From Hymenobacter aerophilus DSM 13606 (GTDB lineage Bacteria > Bacteroidota > Bacteroidia > Cytophagales > Hymenobacteraceae), in assembly GCF_000382225.1 (NCBI RefSeq), contig NZ_KB907823.1:1-57214 (forward strand): DNA of 57,214 nt. Reading direction: 5' to 3'. Position numbers and translations under genes: made by a program. Below are positions 7,015 through 15,941 of this stretch, in pieces (positions within the stretch are counted from its first letter, which is position 1; the number at the start of each line of letters is the position of its first letter). Under the pieces are notes generated by a model, which saw only the letters and a program-made list of their open reading frames with translations, was not told where the DNA came from and did not search any database.

Positions 7015-7650
7015 TTAAGCAACCTGAGCCTGCGTAGTAGACGAGGCATCGGTACCGTCCGCCCGGTAGGCGAAGGCCAGCACCATCAAATCGGCGGCCG
7101 GCACGCCCAGCAGCGCGTCGTCCTCGATGTCGATGCTGCCATCGGCCCGGGTTGCGTCCTCATCGGCGGTCGATACCACCCGGCCGGTAGTCTTGTTCAC
7201 CACCAAAGCCTTCACCCCGTCGGTGTCCAGGGCCACGTTGCCGTTGCTATTGTCGAGGAAGCTCACCGTTACCTTGCCCGCCACCGCGTCCAGCGCGGCC
7301 GTCACACGGGCCAGCGGCTCCACGCCCCCACCCGAAAGCACCAGTTTCGAATAATCCACCGAGGCCACGCCCAGCGCGTCGGCCTGCGTGTTGGCGAAGT
7401 TCTGCTGCACGAAGCGGTTGTAGGCCGATACCCCGCCCTGGGGCTTGAGGCCCTTGCGCACCGGAATGCTCAGCGCCCGGAACAGTTCGGCCAGCCGCTT
7501 GAAGCGGCTGCGCGTGTTCTGCTGAGCCGGCGTGTTGCTGCTGTTAGGGCCCACTTTCTGCCGAAGAATGTTCACCCCGTTTTGCTTGGTGAACGTGATT
7601 TGTCCTGCCGACCCTTCAATGTCGCCAAGAAGACTGCGAATTCGTGCCAT
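7015..7650 (-). CDS. DUF6266 family protein
   Basis: A 211-residue protein. The opening MARIRSLLGDIEGSAGQITF followed by KQNGVNILRQKV and NTPAQQNTRSRFKRLAELF is the hallmark of DUF6266, a Bacteroidota-specific family of about 200 residues. The rest is beta-rich (KVTVSFLDNSNGNV, VKALVVNKTTGRVV, LMVLAFAYRADG). Function is unknown; paralogues often lie in accessory regions. It has its own terminator and probably its own promoter in 7651-7700. Confidence 0.8.
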   Translation of the reverse strand: MARIRSLLGDIEGSAGQITFTKQNGVNILRQKVGPNSSNTPAQQNTRSRFKRLAELFRALSIPVRKGLKPQGGVSAYNRFVQQNFANTQADALGVASVDYSKLVLSGGGVEPLARVTAALDAVAGKVTVSFLDNSNGNVALDTDGVKALVVNKTTGRVVSTADEDATRADGSIDIEDDALLGVPAADLMVLAFAYRADGTDASSTTQAQVA

Positions 7651-7701
7651 AAGTGAAAAGAGAAAAAAGAGTGAGAGAAAAAAACCGGCTGACTAATCGC
7701 G

Positions 7702-8310
7702 CTAAAACCCAGGGCAGCCAACCCAGGCCCGCGCTTTTTCTTGTTTATTGAAGGCCCGCCATACCCCCGGCCGAACCGGGGCCGCTAGGCCGCACTTCCA
7801 GAGCCCGCGCCGGGCCGCCTGGGCCTGCTGCTGCTCGGTGGCCCGCCCTGCCACCACATGGCCGGGGTCGTAGGCCCAGGCCCAGCCCCGTACCACCAGC
7901 AGGCTATCCAGCGCCACGGCCGGTCGCCTATCGAAAGCTGCGGGCCGCAGCTTCACGGCCACCAGGTTGCGCCCGTAGGTATCCCCGCCCAGCACCCGAA
8001 CCCACACCAGCCGGCCCTGCACCAGCGCCGCCACCTGCTCCGTGGCCTGCCGGCCGTAGGGCTGGCTGCTCTCAGGCGCATCCACCCCCAGCAGCCGCAC
8101 GCGGGCCACCGTCCCCGCCGGCGAATCCACCTCGTAGGTATCAGCATCCACCACCCGCCGCACCCGCATCAGCTGCCAGAAACCAGTCGGCCCCAAAACC
8201 ACCGCAGCAGCCCCACCCGGCCGCAAAGCCCGCGAGGCCCGCACCGTCTGCCCCTCCGCCGGAATTAGCGTTGAGCAGCAGAGCATAAGTAGGAGGGAGG
8301 GGTATCTCAT
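7702..8310 (-). CDS. Secreted staphylococcal-nuclease-like thermonuclease
   Basis: About 202 residues. The start MRYPSLLLML was preferred because it begins a signal peptide (hydrophobic to about residue 14, AEG cleavage context near 18-20); an ATG four codons upstream is possible. The SNase domain is complete: RRVVDADTYEV (D55, D57), RVRLLGVDAPES (R72, E80), YGRQATEQVAALVQGR, DTYGRNLVAV (R114) and VRGWAWAYDP, ARRGLWK. It should be an exported Ca-dependent nuclease cutting DNA and RNA. The final PGVWRAFNK segment is usual in the family. Confidence 0.85.
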   Translation of the reverse strand: MRYPSLLLMLCCSTLIPAEGQTVRASRALRPGGAAAVVLGPTGFWQLMRVRRVVDADTYEVDSPAGTVARVRLLGVDAPESSQPYGRQATEQVAALVQGRLVWVRVLGGDTYGRNLVAVKLRPAAFDRRPAVALDSLLVVRGWAWAYDPGHVVAGRATEQQQAQAARRGLWKCGLAAPVRPGVWRAFNKQEKARAWVGCPGF

Positions 8311-8408
8311 AGGAACAAACATAGTAAAGTTTTATATCATTTGTCAATAATTGTGTAATATGTATTTCGGTAAAGTATAGCCAGCTGGATTTACTGCCGA
8401 CCACAAAA

Positions 8409-8441
8409 AACAACCCGTCCTATTCAATAGGACGGGTTGTT
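8409..8441 (-). terminator. Terminator of the export operon
   Basis: A 13-bp stem AACAACCCGTCCT / AGGACGGGTTGTT with a 7-nt loop, followed on the minus strand by TTTTTT. It lies downstream of the permease gene and the transposase remnant. Confidence 0.85.
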
Positions 8442-8471
8442 CTCATGGGGGTATAGGAGCAGAGGTTACCG

Positions 8472-8665
8472 CTAAGCCAATTCGTGTAAGGCCTCGGTGG
8501 GCAAGTGCAGCTGCTGGGCTAGGGTCTGCACCACGACAGCCAGTAACTGCTTGGGCACGGACAAAAACCGCAGGGTAAACAGCCGTACGGCGTACCCGAA
8601 CTGGGCGCAGGAACGGCAATAGTTGACCAGGAACCGGATGTCCTTTGGTATTCCGAGCGGACAGC
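8472..8665 (-). pseudogene. Tn3-family transposase remnant (DUF4158-like N-terminal piece)
   Basis: On the minus strand the frame ending at TAG 8472 reads IPKDIRFLVNYCRSCAQFGY, then AVRLFTLRFL and LLAVVVQTLAQQLHLPTEAL. It resembles the N-terminal DUF4158 region of Tn3 transposases (a basic stretch, then LGFA.QL..LR, then VA.QL). There is no start codon of its own and it stops after about 65 codons, immediately downstream of the permease stop. It is likely a scrap of an old transposon. The resemblance is modest. Confidence 0.35.
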
Positions 8666-8676
8666 CTGCTTGCTTG

Positions 8677-11034
8677 TTACTCGGCCCGCAGGCTCAGCAC
8701 GGGGTTGCGGCGGGCGGCCCGCCAGGCCTGCACGCTCACGGTGAGCCAGGCGATGAGCAGGGCGCCCATACCGGCCGCCGCGAAGTACCACCACTGCCAC
8801 GCCACGCGGTAGGCAAAGCCCTCCAACCACCGTTGCAGGAGCAGGTAGCTCAGCGGCAGCGCCAGGACGATGGCCACGACCACCAGCCAGGTCATGCTGC
8901 TGGTCAATAGCCACACAATGCTCAGCTCGCTGGCGCCCAAGGCCTTGCGGATACCGATTTCCTTGCGCCGCCGCTCAGCGGTGAAGGCCGCCAGGCCCAG
9001 CAGACCCAGGGCGGAAATGAGGATGGCCAGCCCGGCGAAGTAGCGGGCGAGCACCGCCACCCGCCGTTCGGCCACGTACTGGGCCTGGTAGTCGGCATCC
9101 AGAAACGTGTAGTCGAGCGTAAAGCCGGGGTTATAGGCCGCGTACAGTTGCTGAAGCCGCGCAATCGTGGCCTGCTCTGCGCCCGGCTGGAGCTTCACCA
9201 GCACCGTGTTAATCTGGGGGTCGAGCTTGAGAAGCAGGGGTTTGATTTTTTCGTGCAACGACTCGTAGTGGAAGTCGCCGACCACGCCCACGATGCGGGC
9301 GCCGTCGAGCTGTTGGCCCACGGGGTCGGGCATCCCCAGGCCGGCCACCAAGGCTTGGTTGACGAGGATGGCGGCGCTGTCGGCGCGGAACTGTGGCGCA
9401 AAACTGCGGCCGGCTACCAGGTGCAGGCCCATCGTTTCCACCAGGTCATAGCCCACCAGCATCGTCGCTACGGGCAGGCGCTTGCCCTGCCAGCTCATCT
9501 CGGCGACGTAGCGCCCGCCCAGAAAGCCGCCCAGCACGCTGGACGCCTGCCCGACGCCGGGCAGTTTCTTCACCTCGGCCAGAAAGGCCGTCTGCTCACG
9601 CGCCGCCTTGCCGCCCGTATCAAAGCGGAGCACGTGCGCCTTGTCGTAGCCCAGCGGCTGGCGCTGCACAAACGCCATCTGCGCGTTGACGACCACCACG
9701 GCCACAATGAACAGCACCGAGAGCGTGAACTGCAGCACGACCAGGCCCTGCCGCGTCCACACCTCACCGGCCCGGGTCGGCAGCTTGCCTTTGAGCACGG
9801 CCGCCGGCTGGAACCCCGACAGGTAGAACGCTGGGTAGCTGCCCGCCAGCAGCCCCGTACCCAGTGCCAGGGCCAAGCTGGCCCCCACTAATTGGGGCTC
9901 CCAGCACAAGGTCAGGGGCTTGCCCGTCAGCTCGCTGAACTGCGGCAGCACGAGCTGCACCAGCCCCACGGCCACCACCAGCGCCAGCAGGGCCATCACC
10001 ACGGATTCGGTCAGGTATTGTCCCACCAGCGCGGCGCGGCTCGCCCCCAGGGCCTTGCGGATGCCTACTTCCTTGACCCGCCGCGAAGCCTTGGCGGTGA
10101 ACAGGTTCATGAAATTGATGCTGGCAATCACCAGAATGAGCCCGGCAATCAGGGCCAGCAGCCGCACGTAAGCAATGCGTCCCCCGGTGGCGACGCCGTT
10201 TTCATAGGTGCCGTGCAGGTACCCCGCCGCGAACGGCCGCACCAGCAGCGTGCGCCCCTGGGCTTGGGCCTGCGCGCTTTTGGTTTTCAGTAGCCCGGCC
10301 AGCTTGGCCTGAAACTGCGCGGGGTCGGCCCCCTGCTTCAAGGCCAGATAGGTGTTGAAGGGGCCGTCGTCGTCCCACTTGATGGTCTCGCCCATCTGCA
10401 TCTGGTCCTTGAATGAGGCAAATGGCAGCACGCAGTCAAACTGCTCGGACGAGTTGCGCGGCACCCCGGCAAACACCCCGGCCACCAGGCAGGTCTGCTT
10501 GCTGTCAGCCATTTGCCATTCCACGGCTTTGCCCAGGCTGTTCTGCGGCGTCTGAAAGAGCTTGGTGGCCAAAGCTTCGGAGAGCACAATGGCGTGTTTA
10601 TCCTGCAGCACCGTGGCAGGGGTGCCCACCAGCAAAGGGTAAGAAAACAGCTGGAAGAAGGCCGGGTCCGCGTATTTGGGAACGGCAGTAAGGTGCCGGC
10701 CGCCCGCCGCCAACGTGAAGGCGGGGAAGAACGGGACCGGCGTGGTGGTGGCCACGAACTCAATCTCCGGCATTTCCCGCCGCAGGGCCTCGGCCAGCAG
10801 CGGCACGGTGCCGGTTTGGGTCTCGATGCCGGCGGCCGTGCGGCGGTTTTCCAGCACCTGGTAGAGCCGGCCGTCCAGGGCGTGGTAGCGGTCGAAGCTG
10901 CGTTCGTCGCTTACCCAGAGGTAGATGAGCAGCGCGCCGGCCAGGCCGGTGGAGAGGCCAATCAGGTTGAGGAAAAACGTGCCTTTGAACCGCTTGAAGT
11001 TGCGGTAAATAAGCAGCAAAGGGTAGGGAAGCAT
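8677..11034 (-). CDS. MacB/FtsX-type ABC transporter permease
   Basis: A 785-residue Bacteroidota-type double FtsX permease. An N-terminal cytoplasmic segment and first membrane helix (FFLNLIGLSTGLAGALLIYL), a large periplasmic MacB_PCD domain, a block of three helices with the FtsX signature (RRVKEVGIRKALGASRAALV), then a second periplasmic domain and a second helix block (RRKEIGIRKALGAS) ending in LSLRAE. It forms a type VII ABC transporter with the ATPase and adaptor encoded upstream, 27 bp away. The substrate is unknown; such systems export drugs, peptides or lipids or act in envelope stress. Confidence 0.9.
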   Translation of the reverse strand: MLPYPLLLIYRNFKRFKGTFFLNLIGLSTGLAGALLIYLWVSDERSFDRYHALDGRLYQVLENRRTAAGIETQTGTVPLLAEALRREMPEIEFVATTTPVPFFPAFTLAAGGRHLTAVPKYADPAFFQLFSYPLLVGTPATVLQDKHAIVLSEALATKLFQTPQNSLGKAVEWQMADSKQTCLVAGVFAGVPRNSSEQFDCVLPFASFKDQMQMGETIKWDDDGPFNTYLALKQGADPAQFQAKLAGLLKTKSAQAQAQGRTLLVRPFAAGYLHGTYENGVATGGRIAYVRLLALIAGLILVIASINFMNLFTAKASRRVKEVGIRKALGASRAALVGQYLTESVVMALLALVVAVGLVQLVLPQFSELTGKPLTLCWEPQLVGASLALALGTGLLAGSYPAFYLSGFQPAAVLKGKLPTRAGEVWTRQGLVVLQFTLSVLFIVAVVVVNAQMAFVQRQPLGYDKAHVLRFDTGGKAAREQTAFLAEVKKLPGVGQASSVLGGFLGGRYVAEMSWQGKRLPVATMLVGYDLVETMGLHLVAGRSFAPQFRADSAAILVNQALVAGLGMPDPVGQQLDGARIVGVVGDFHYESLHEKIKPLLLKLDPQINTVLVKLQPGAEQATIARLQQLYAAYNPGFTLDYTFLDADYQAQYVAERRVAVLARYFAGLAILISALGLLGLAAFTAERRRKEIGIRKALGASELSIVWLLTSSMTWLVVVAIVLALPLSYLLLQRWLEGFAYRVAWQWWYFAAAGMGALLIAWLTVSVQAWRAARRNPVLSLRAE

Positions 11035-11061
11035 GGCCGCAGGAAGAGGAATCGGTTAGAA

Positions 11062-11739
11062 CTAGGGGCGGCTGTTTTCCAGCACCACCTGCCCGTCGAG
11101 CAGGCGGATGACGCGCCGGGCGTAGCGGGCATCGTGCTCGGAGTGCGTGACCATGAGCACGGTAGTACCCGCCTCATTCAGCTCGGTCAGCAGGCCCAGC
11201 ACGTCGTGGCCACTGGCCGAGTCGAGGTTGCCGGTGGGCTCGTCGCAGAGCAGCAGCGGCGGGGCGTTCACCACGGCCCGGGCCACGGCTACGCGCTGCT
11301 GCTGGCCGCCCGAGAGTTGCAGTGGAAAGTGGTTGCGCCGGTGCAGCAGCTGCATTTTCTCCAGCACCTGTTCCACCCGCTGCCGCCGCTCGGCGGCCCC
11401 TACGCTGAGGTAGCGCAGGGGCAGCTCCACGTTCTCAAACACTGTCAGCTCATCAATCAGGTTGAAGCTCTGAAACACGAAGCCCAGGCTGCGCTTGCGC
11501 AGCTCGGCCCGCTGCCGCTCGGAGTAGCGGCTGGTTTCGGTGCCCAGCAGCTGCAGGCTGCCGCCGTCGGGCTTGTCGAGCAAACCCAGCAGGTTGAGCA
11601 GCGTCGATTTGCCGCAACCCGAGGGCCCCATGATGGCCACAAACTCCCCCTGCTCCACGCTCAGCGAGACGTGGTTCAGCGCCTTGGTTTGCACCTCTTC
11701 AGTGCGGTACACCTTTTCCAGGTTTTCGGTCTTAATCAT
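11062..11739 (-). CDS. MacB/LolD-type ABC transporter ATPase
   Basis: A 225-residue ATPase with Walker A GPSGCGKS (38-45), signature LSGGQQQR (142-149), Walker [10 protein letters not shown] followed by the D-loop NLDS, and H-loop MVTHSEHD. The length and motif spacing are typical of the FtsE/LolD/MacB group. It is the second gene of the adaptor-ATPase-permease operon (33 bp after the adaptor, 27 bp before the permease) and drives the mechanotransmission cycle of the FtsX-type permease. Confidence 0.93.
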   Translation of the reverse strand: MIKTENLEKVYRTEEVQTKALNHVSLSVEQGEFVAIMGPSGCGKSTLLNLLGLLDKPDGGSLQLLGTETSRYSERQRAELRKRSLGFVFQSFNLIDELTVFENVELPLRYLSVGAAERRQRVEQVLEKMQLLHRRNHFPLQLSGGQQQRVAVARAVVNAPPLLLCDEPTGNLDSASGHDVLGLLTELNEAGTTVLMVTHSEHDARYARRVIRLLDGQVVLENSRP

Positions 11740-11772
11740 GCGTATTCTAGGGTCAGGTAGTTTGTAAGATGC

Positions 11773-13032
11773 CTAGGGCTGTGCTTCATCCAGCACCAGC
11801 TCCTGCTGGTCAGCGTAGCCTTCGTAGCTGGAGGTCACGACCCGGTCGCCGGGTTGCAGGCCCGCCAGCACTTCGTAGTAGTCGGGGTTCTGCCGCCCTA
11901 GCCGGATGGGCACCCGTTGGGCCCGGGTGCCGTCGGCCCCCAGCTTGAACGCCCAGTTGCCCACGGTTTGCTGGTAAAAGCCGCCCTTGGGCAGCAGCAC
12001 CGCCGGGGCCTTGGCACTCAGCGCCAACCGAATGGGCAGCGTCTGGCCCCGCCGCAGGCCCGGTGGCTGGGTACCGGTAAAGGCCAGGTCGATTTGCAGG
12101 CCTTTGGCCACCTGGGCGAAGATTTTGGTCACGCGCAGGGCATACGCCTGGCCCTCCACCACCACTTCGCCCACCTGACCGGCTGCAATGCGGGCAATAT
12201 AAAACTCGTCCACCGCGGCGTGTAGTTTCACGCCCGCCAGCGCATCAATCTGCCCCAGGCGCTGGCCCCGCGTCTTGGCCGCGCCCACTTCCGCCGCCAG
12301 CGCGCTGAGTTGCCCGCCGACCGGGGCCCGCACCAACAGGTCGTCCAGCTTGCGCCGCATCAGGTTCAGGTTGCTACTCATGCGCTGCACCGATTCCCGC
12401 AGGGTACCCAGCTGCTGCTGCATGGCAATGGAGTCCTGGCGCAGGGTCTGCTGGGTGAGCTGGCGCCGGCGCAGCTGGTAGCGGTAGGCGTTCTGGCTTT
12501 GCAGGTACTCCTGCCGCGCAATCACCTGCTGGTCGTAGAGCTGTTGGTTGGTGTCGAATACCCGCCGGGCCTCGGCCAGCTGAAAGTCGATTTCGGCCAG
12601 CTGATTCTGGCGCAGGATGCGGTTTTGCAGCAATTGGTTGCGGGTGTTGCGCAGGTTGTTCATCAGCTCGTACACGGCCGTTTCGCGGTTCACCATTTCC
12701 AGCTGCAGGTCGGGGTTGGCCAGTTGCAGCAGGGGTTGGCCGGCCGTCAGGGTCGCGCCTTCTTCCACCAATACCTGCTGCACCGTGCCGGCCTCCGCCG
12801 CGTCCAGATACACAGTAAGCAGCGGCTGCACCACTCCGTCGATGGCCGTAAATTCCTGAAAATTACCCCGCGTAACGGGGTTGATGGTCAGCCGGCTGGC
12901 CGCCACGTGCAGCCGCTGGCCCGGCCGGGGCCAGTAGAGGCCGGCCACTCCCGTGCCCATTAGCACCAGGGCCGCCAGCCACCACCAGCGGGCAACAAAC
13001 GACCACTTTTTCTTCGGTATCAGGACATCCAT
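11773..13032 (-). CDS. HlyD/MacA-type periplasmic adaptor protein
   Basis: About 419 residues from the ATG at 13032 (MDVLIPKKKW); an upstream in-frame start is less likely because it would add a leader before the membrane anchor. It has a basic cytoplasmic end, one membrane helix (WWWLAALVLMGTGVAGLYW), lipoyl-like halves around residues 60-90 and 230-270, a long alpha-hairpin between them (Gln/Arg-rich coiled coil, EIDFQLAEARRVFDTNQQLY and following), a beta-barrel, and a C-terminal domain. It is first in the export operon and would link the permease to an outer-membrane channel, which is not encoded here. Confidence 0.88.
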   Translation of the reverse strand: MDVLIPKKKWSFVARWWWLAALVLMGTGVAGLYWPRPGQRLHVAASRLTINPVTRGNFQEFTAIDGVVQPLLTVYLDAAEAGTVQQVLVEEGATLTAGQPLLQLANPDLQLEMVNRETAVYELMNNLRNTRNQLLQNRILRQNQLAEIDFQLAEARRVFDTNQQLYDQQVIARQEYLQSQNAYRYQLRRRQLTQQTLRQDSIAMQQQLGTLRESVQRMSSNLNLMRRKLDDLLVRAPVGGQLSALAAEVGAAKTRGQRLGQIDALAGVKLHAAVDEFYIARIAAGQVGEVVVEGQAYALRVTKIFAQVAKGLQIDLAFTGTQPPGLRRGQTLPIRLALSAKAPAVLLPKGGFYQQTVGNWAFKLGADGTRAQRVPIRLGRQNPDYYEVLAGLQPGDRVVTSSYEGYADQQELVLDEAQP

Positions 13033-13501
13033 TCGGTTCGGCGCAGACAATAACAGGAATGAGCTACTGCCCGAAAGTGCCAAGAACGGTGCCTGTGTCG
13101 CAAATTACTGCTACTCAGTAGTATGTTTTGAGACTTGGGCGCTAGCTGCCACTAAACGTCCGGTTTTGATACAGCGGAGTGTTCGATTCTGATACAATTT
13201 AAATCGGTTGACGGGCGGAAAACGGTCTAGCCAATTGAAAGCCAGTGTTTTTGGAAGCCTGCATGATTTATGAGGTCCTCTCAGAATACGGAAAGTAGCG
13301 CACGTTGCGGGCTAAAGGGGGCTGCCAGGGCTAGGTGTCGAGTCAAAGCCTTTAACTCGGAGGTTTTATGCTAGCAGTTTAACAATACCCAACTCTGGGA
13401 CAAGTGGTGGGTTTGGGCTAGCGTCGTCTCGCTGGTTAAATGCAGTGTTTTTCTAGAATGAGCTTCGCATATTGAGCGTTGTTTTACTATGCCACGCAAA
13501 C
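13033..13501. other. Divergent intergenic region of the export operon and S41 gene
   Basis: 469 bp without a gene. The related octamers TTTTGATACAGCG (about 13164) and TTCTGATACAATT (about 13187) lie 20 bp apart and could be regulatory half-sites. A TGGCAC element occurs on the minus strand about 40 bp before the adaptor gene, but the matching -12 GC element is one base out of register, so a sigma-54 promoter cannot be claimed, even though a sigma-54 activator is encoded nearby. Confidence 0.35.
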
Positions 13502-14473
13502 ATGAGGGTCAAGCTCTGTCTTTTATTCTTCGTCTTTGCTTCCTGTAGTGCAGATAGTGCAGAACGTACGCCCCCTTCGCCCGCTGTGCAGGAGTATTTG
13601 GAGGAGGTAGTCCGTATTATGCAAGCCAATTTTATTCATCGGGCGACCATAGACTGGGTAGCGTTCAAGAGGAACATGCTAGCGCAAGCAAGCGGCGCCA
13701 AAACAATTGAGCAGGCCTATCCAGCGGTTGAATTTGCCCTCGTGGCCCTCGGCGATAAGCACACTCAGTTTTATGGTGCCCGCCCGGTGAAAGGCCCCGA
13801 ACTACTCCCTGCCAAGCAGCCCCCGCTATACCCCGACGAGCCGGTTGCTGAAGACATCGGCTACATCAGAATTCCGTGGGTTGTCGGCAGTCAGGAAAAG
13901 CTGGCCGAGTATATGACCCAAGTGCAAGCCCACATCAAGGCGCGGGATAAGCCAGCATTAAAAGGCTGGATTGTGGATTTGAGAGGGAATATGGGCGGGA
14001 ATATGTGGCCGATGCTCGTGGGGGCAGGGCCGATTTTGGGAGAAGATACGCTTGGCTATTGTATTGACGCGAATGACACCAAAACCGCATGGCGATACGA
14101 AAAAGGCAAGGCATTGTCGGACGGCGACATAGAGGCAGAAACAGCTAATTATTATACGCTTGTGTCTGCCAACCCAATAGTGGCCGTGCTGACCGATACG
14201 CTAACGGCCAGTTCGGGCGAGGCCGTTGCCGTCTGCTTCAAAGCCAGAAAGCATACCCGAAGCTTTGGGTCGGGCACATGTGGGGTATCGACCGGCAGAG
14301 GCCGCTTTTACTTGTCTGATGGATCCGTTCTCTTGCTGACAACCGCCGTGTTTGCCGACCGCCGTCTGATACGGTATGGCCACTCACTAGCCCCTGACGA
14401 GCCGCTCAGGCCAGCAGAAGTAGTGCCGCGAGCCATTCGCTGGATCAGAGAAGAATACACCGCGAAGAACTAA
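13502..14473 (+). CDS. S41-family (tail-specific) protease, lipoprotein
   Basis: About 323 residues from the ATG at 13502. A type II signal ends at Cys15 (LLFFVFASCSAD), predicting a lipid-anchored envelope protein. An N-terminal helical cap (VVRIMQANFIHRATIDW, with ALGDKHTQFYG) is followed by the S41 fold: GYIRIPWV, GWIVDLRGNMGGNMWPM and the active-site segment DTLTASSGEAVAV (Ser237/238), then FGSGTCGVSTGRGRFYLSDG. The R-G-N-xGG segment matches the tail-specific protease and tricorn-core family. No PDZ domain was seen, as in short Bacteroidota S41 enzymes. It has no clear partner. Confidence 0.8.
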   Translation: MRVKLCLLFFVFASCSADSAERTPPSPAVQEYLEEVVRIMQANFIHRATIDWVAFKRNMLAQASGAKTIEQAYPAVEFALVALGDKHTQFYGARPVKGPELLPAKQPPLYPDEPVAEDIGYIRIPWVVGSQEKLAEYMTQVQAHIKARDKPALKGWIVDLRGNMGGNMWPMLVGAGPILGEDTLGYCIDANDTKTAWRYEKGKALSDGDIEAETANYYTLVSANPIVAVLTDTLTASSGEAVAVCFKARKHTRSFGSGTCGVSTGRGRFYLSDGSVLLLTTAVFADRRLIRYGHSLAPDEPLRPAEVVPRAIRWIREEYTAKN

Positions 14474-14475
14474 GT

Positions 14476-14518
14476 GGCCTGGGGCCTGGCCTGGGGCCTG
14501 GCCTGGGGCCTGGCCTGG
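14476..14518. repeat. 12-bp tandem repeat GGCCTGGGGCCT, 3.6 copies
   Basis: Three perfect copies and a 7-nt partial copy lie between the S41 stop and the response-regulator gene. Each unit contains a palindromic AGGCC/GGCCT register, so the array can fold in several ways. It is noncoding and likely slippage-prone. Confidence 0.9.
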
Positions 14519-14567
14519 TACGGGTGCCAGATAACCCCGACTTTTACGTTTTACCCAGCCTTTTTTC

Positions 14568-15941
14568 ATGCTTCTTAAGCAAGCCCGCATCCTGTTAGTT
14601 GACGACGAGCCCGATGTGCTGTTCGCCCTCAAGCTGCTGCTCAAAACGGAGGTGCGGGAAGTCGTGACGGAGAAAAACCCGGAACGGCTGCTCTCGCTGC
14701 TCCGCCAGCAGCCCTTCGACGCCGTGCTGCTCGACATGAACTACCGCAGCGGCCAGACGACGGGCAACGAGGGCTTCTACTGGCTGGACCGCATCCGGGA
14801 GCACACCCCCACCACGGCCGTTATCCTGCTCACGGCCTACGGCGACGTGCGCACGGCAGTGCGCGCCCTTAAAGCCGGTGCCACCGACTTTCTGCTCAAG
14901 CCCTGGCACAACGACCAGCTGCTGCAAACGCTGGCCGCCGCGCTCCAACCTAAAACCGGCAACAAAACAGGCAGCAGCCCGAAAAAACCAGCCAGGCCGG
15001 CCACTACTACCGCTTTGCTGGGCGAGTCAGCCGCCATGCAGGAAGTGCGCGCCATTATTGAAAAGGTCGCCCCGACCGAAGCCAACGTGCTGCTGCTCGG
15101 CGAGAACGGAACCGGCAAAGAATTGGTCGCCAAATCCCTGCACGAGCAGTCGCGCCGCGCCGCCCGGCCCTTCGTGGCCGCCGACGTGGCCGCGCTCAGC
15201 GAGGGGTTGTTTGAAAGCGAACTGTTCGGGCACCTCAAGGGCGCGTTTACCGATGCCCAGGCCAGCCGCGTGGGCCGGTTCGAGGCGGCCACTGGCGGCA
15301 CGTTGTTTCTGGACGAGATTGGCAACATTGGCCTGCCCCAGCAAGCCAAGCTGCTCACGGCCCTGCAAAACCGCCAGGTGGTGCCCGTGGGCAGCAACGC
15401 CCCCGTGCCGGTGGATATCCGGCTGCTGTCGGCCACCAACGCCCCGCTGCACGCCCTGGTAGCCCGCGGCACCTTCCGCCAGGACTTGATGTACCGCCTC
15501 AATACGGTCGAAATCACGCTGCCGCCCCTGCGCGAACGGGCCGACGACGTGCAACTATTGGCTCGGCACTTCGCGCAGCTGTACGCCACCCGCAACGGGC
15601 AACCCGTACCGGAATTCAGTGCCGCCGCCCTGCGCAAGCTCCAGGAGCACCCCTGGCCCGGCAACGTGCGGGAACTGCAGCACGCCGTGGAACGGGCCGT
15701 TATTCTAGGGGCCGGCCCGGTGCTGCTGCCGGCCGATTTCTCGTTTCGGAACCCCGAATCGGCGGCGGCTTCTGCGGCGGCGACTACTGGGGCGGAGCAG
15801 CCACTGCCGTTGCTGGAAGTGGAAAAGAACACCATTCAGCAGGCCATTGCGCGCCACCAGGGCAACCTCACCAAAGCGGCCAAGGAGCTGGGAATCACCC
15901 GCACCGCCCTCTACCGCCGGCTCGACAAGCATGCTATTTAA
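14568..15941 (+). CDS. NtrC-family sigma-54-dependent response regulator
   Basis: A 457-residue protein in three parts. A receiver domain holds the acidic pair DDE (12-14), the phospho-acceptor D56 in VLLDMNYRSG, a T in LLTAYGD and K in LLKPWH. The AAA+ domain has Walker A GENGTGKE (about 177-184), the sigma-54 contact loop GAFTDA (about 224-229), GGTLFLDEIGN and the arginine-finger region MYRLNTVEI. A Fis-type HTH (NLTKAAKELGITRTALYRRL) ends the protein. It activates RpoN-dependent promoters and is encoded with its kinase (11-nt overlap). The MacAB-like operon upstream is a plausible target. Confidence 0.93.
   Translation: MLLKQARILLVDDEPDVLFALKLLLKTEVREVVTEKNPERLLSLLRQQPFDAVLLDMNYRSGQTTGNEGFYWLDRIREHTPTTAVILLTAYGDVRTAVRALKAGATDFLLKPWHNDQLLQTLAAALQPKTGNKTGSSPKKPARPATTTALLGESAAMQEVRAIIEKVAPTEANVLLLGENGTGKELVAKSLHEQSRRAARPFVAADVAALSEGLFESELFGHLKGAFTDAQASRVGRFEAATGGTLFLDEIGNIGLPQQAKLLTALQNRQVVPVGSNAPVPVDIRLLSATNAPLHALVARGTFRQDLMYRLNTVEITLPPLRERADDVQLLARHFAQLYATRNGQPVPEFSAAALRKLQEHPWPGNVRELQHAVERAVILGAGPVLLPADFSFRNPESAAASAAATTGAEQPLPLLEVEKNTIQQAIARHQGNLTKAAKELGITRTALYRRLDKHAI

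Noticed and set aside
8677..11760. Long open frames on the plus strand opposite the export operon (for example 10513-11760)
   Set aside because: They are shadows of the GC-rich minus-strand permease and ATPase genes, rich in Gln/His/Arg, with no family resemblance.
13060..13090. Sigma-54 promoter before the adaptor gene
   Set aside because: TGGCAC is present on the minus strand, but the -12 GC falls one base out of the required spacing and the TT is missing.
13180..13200. Possible tRNA T-arm (GTTCGATTC)
   Set aside because: No acceptor stem, D-arm or anticodon arm can be fitted around it.
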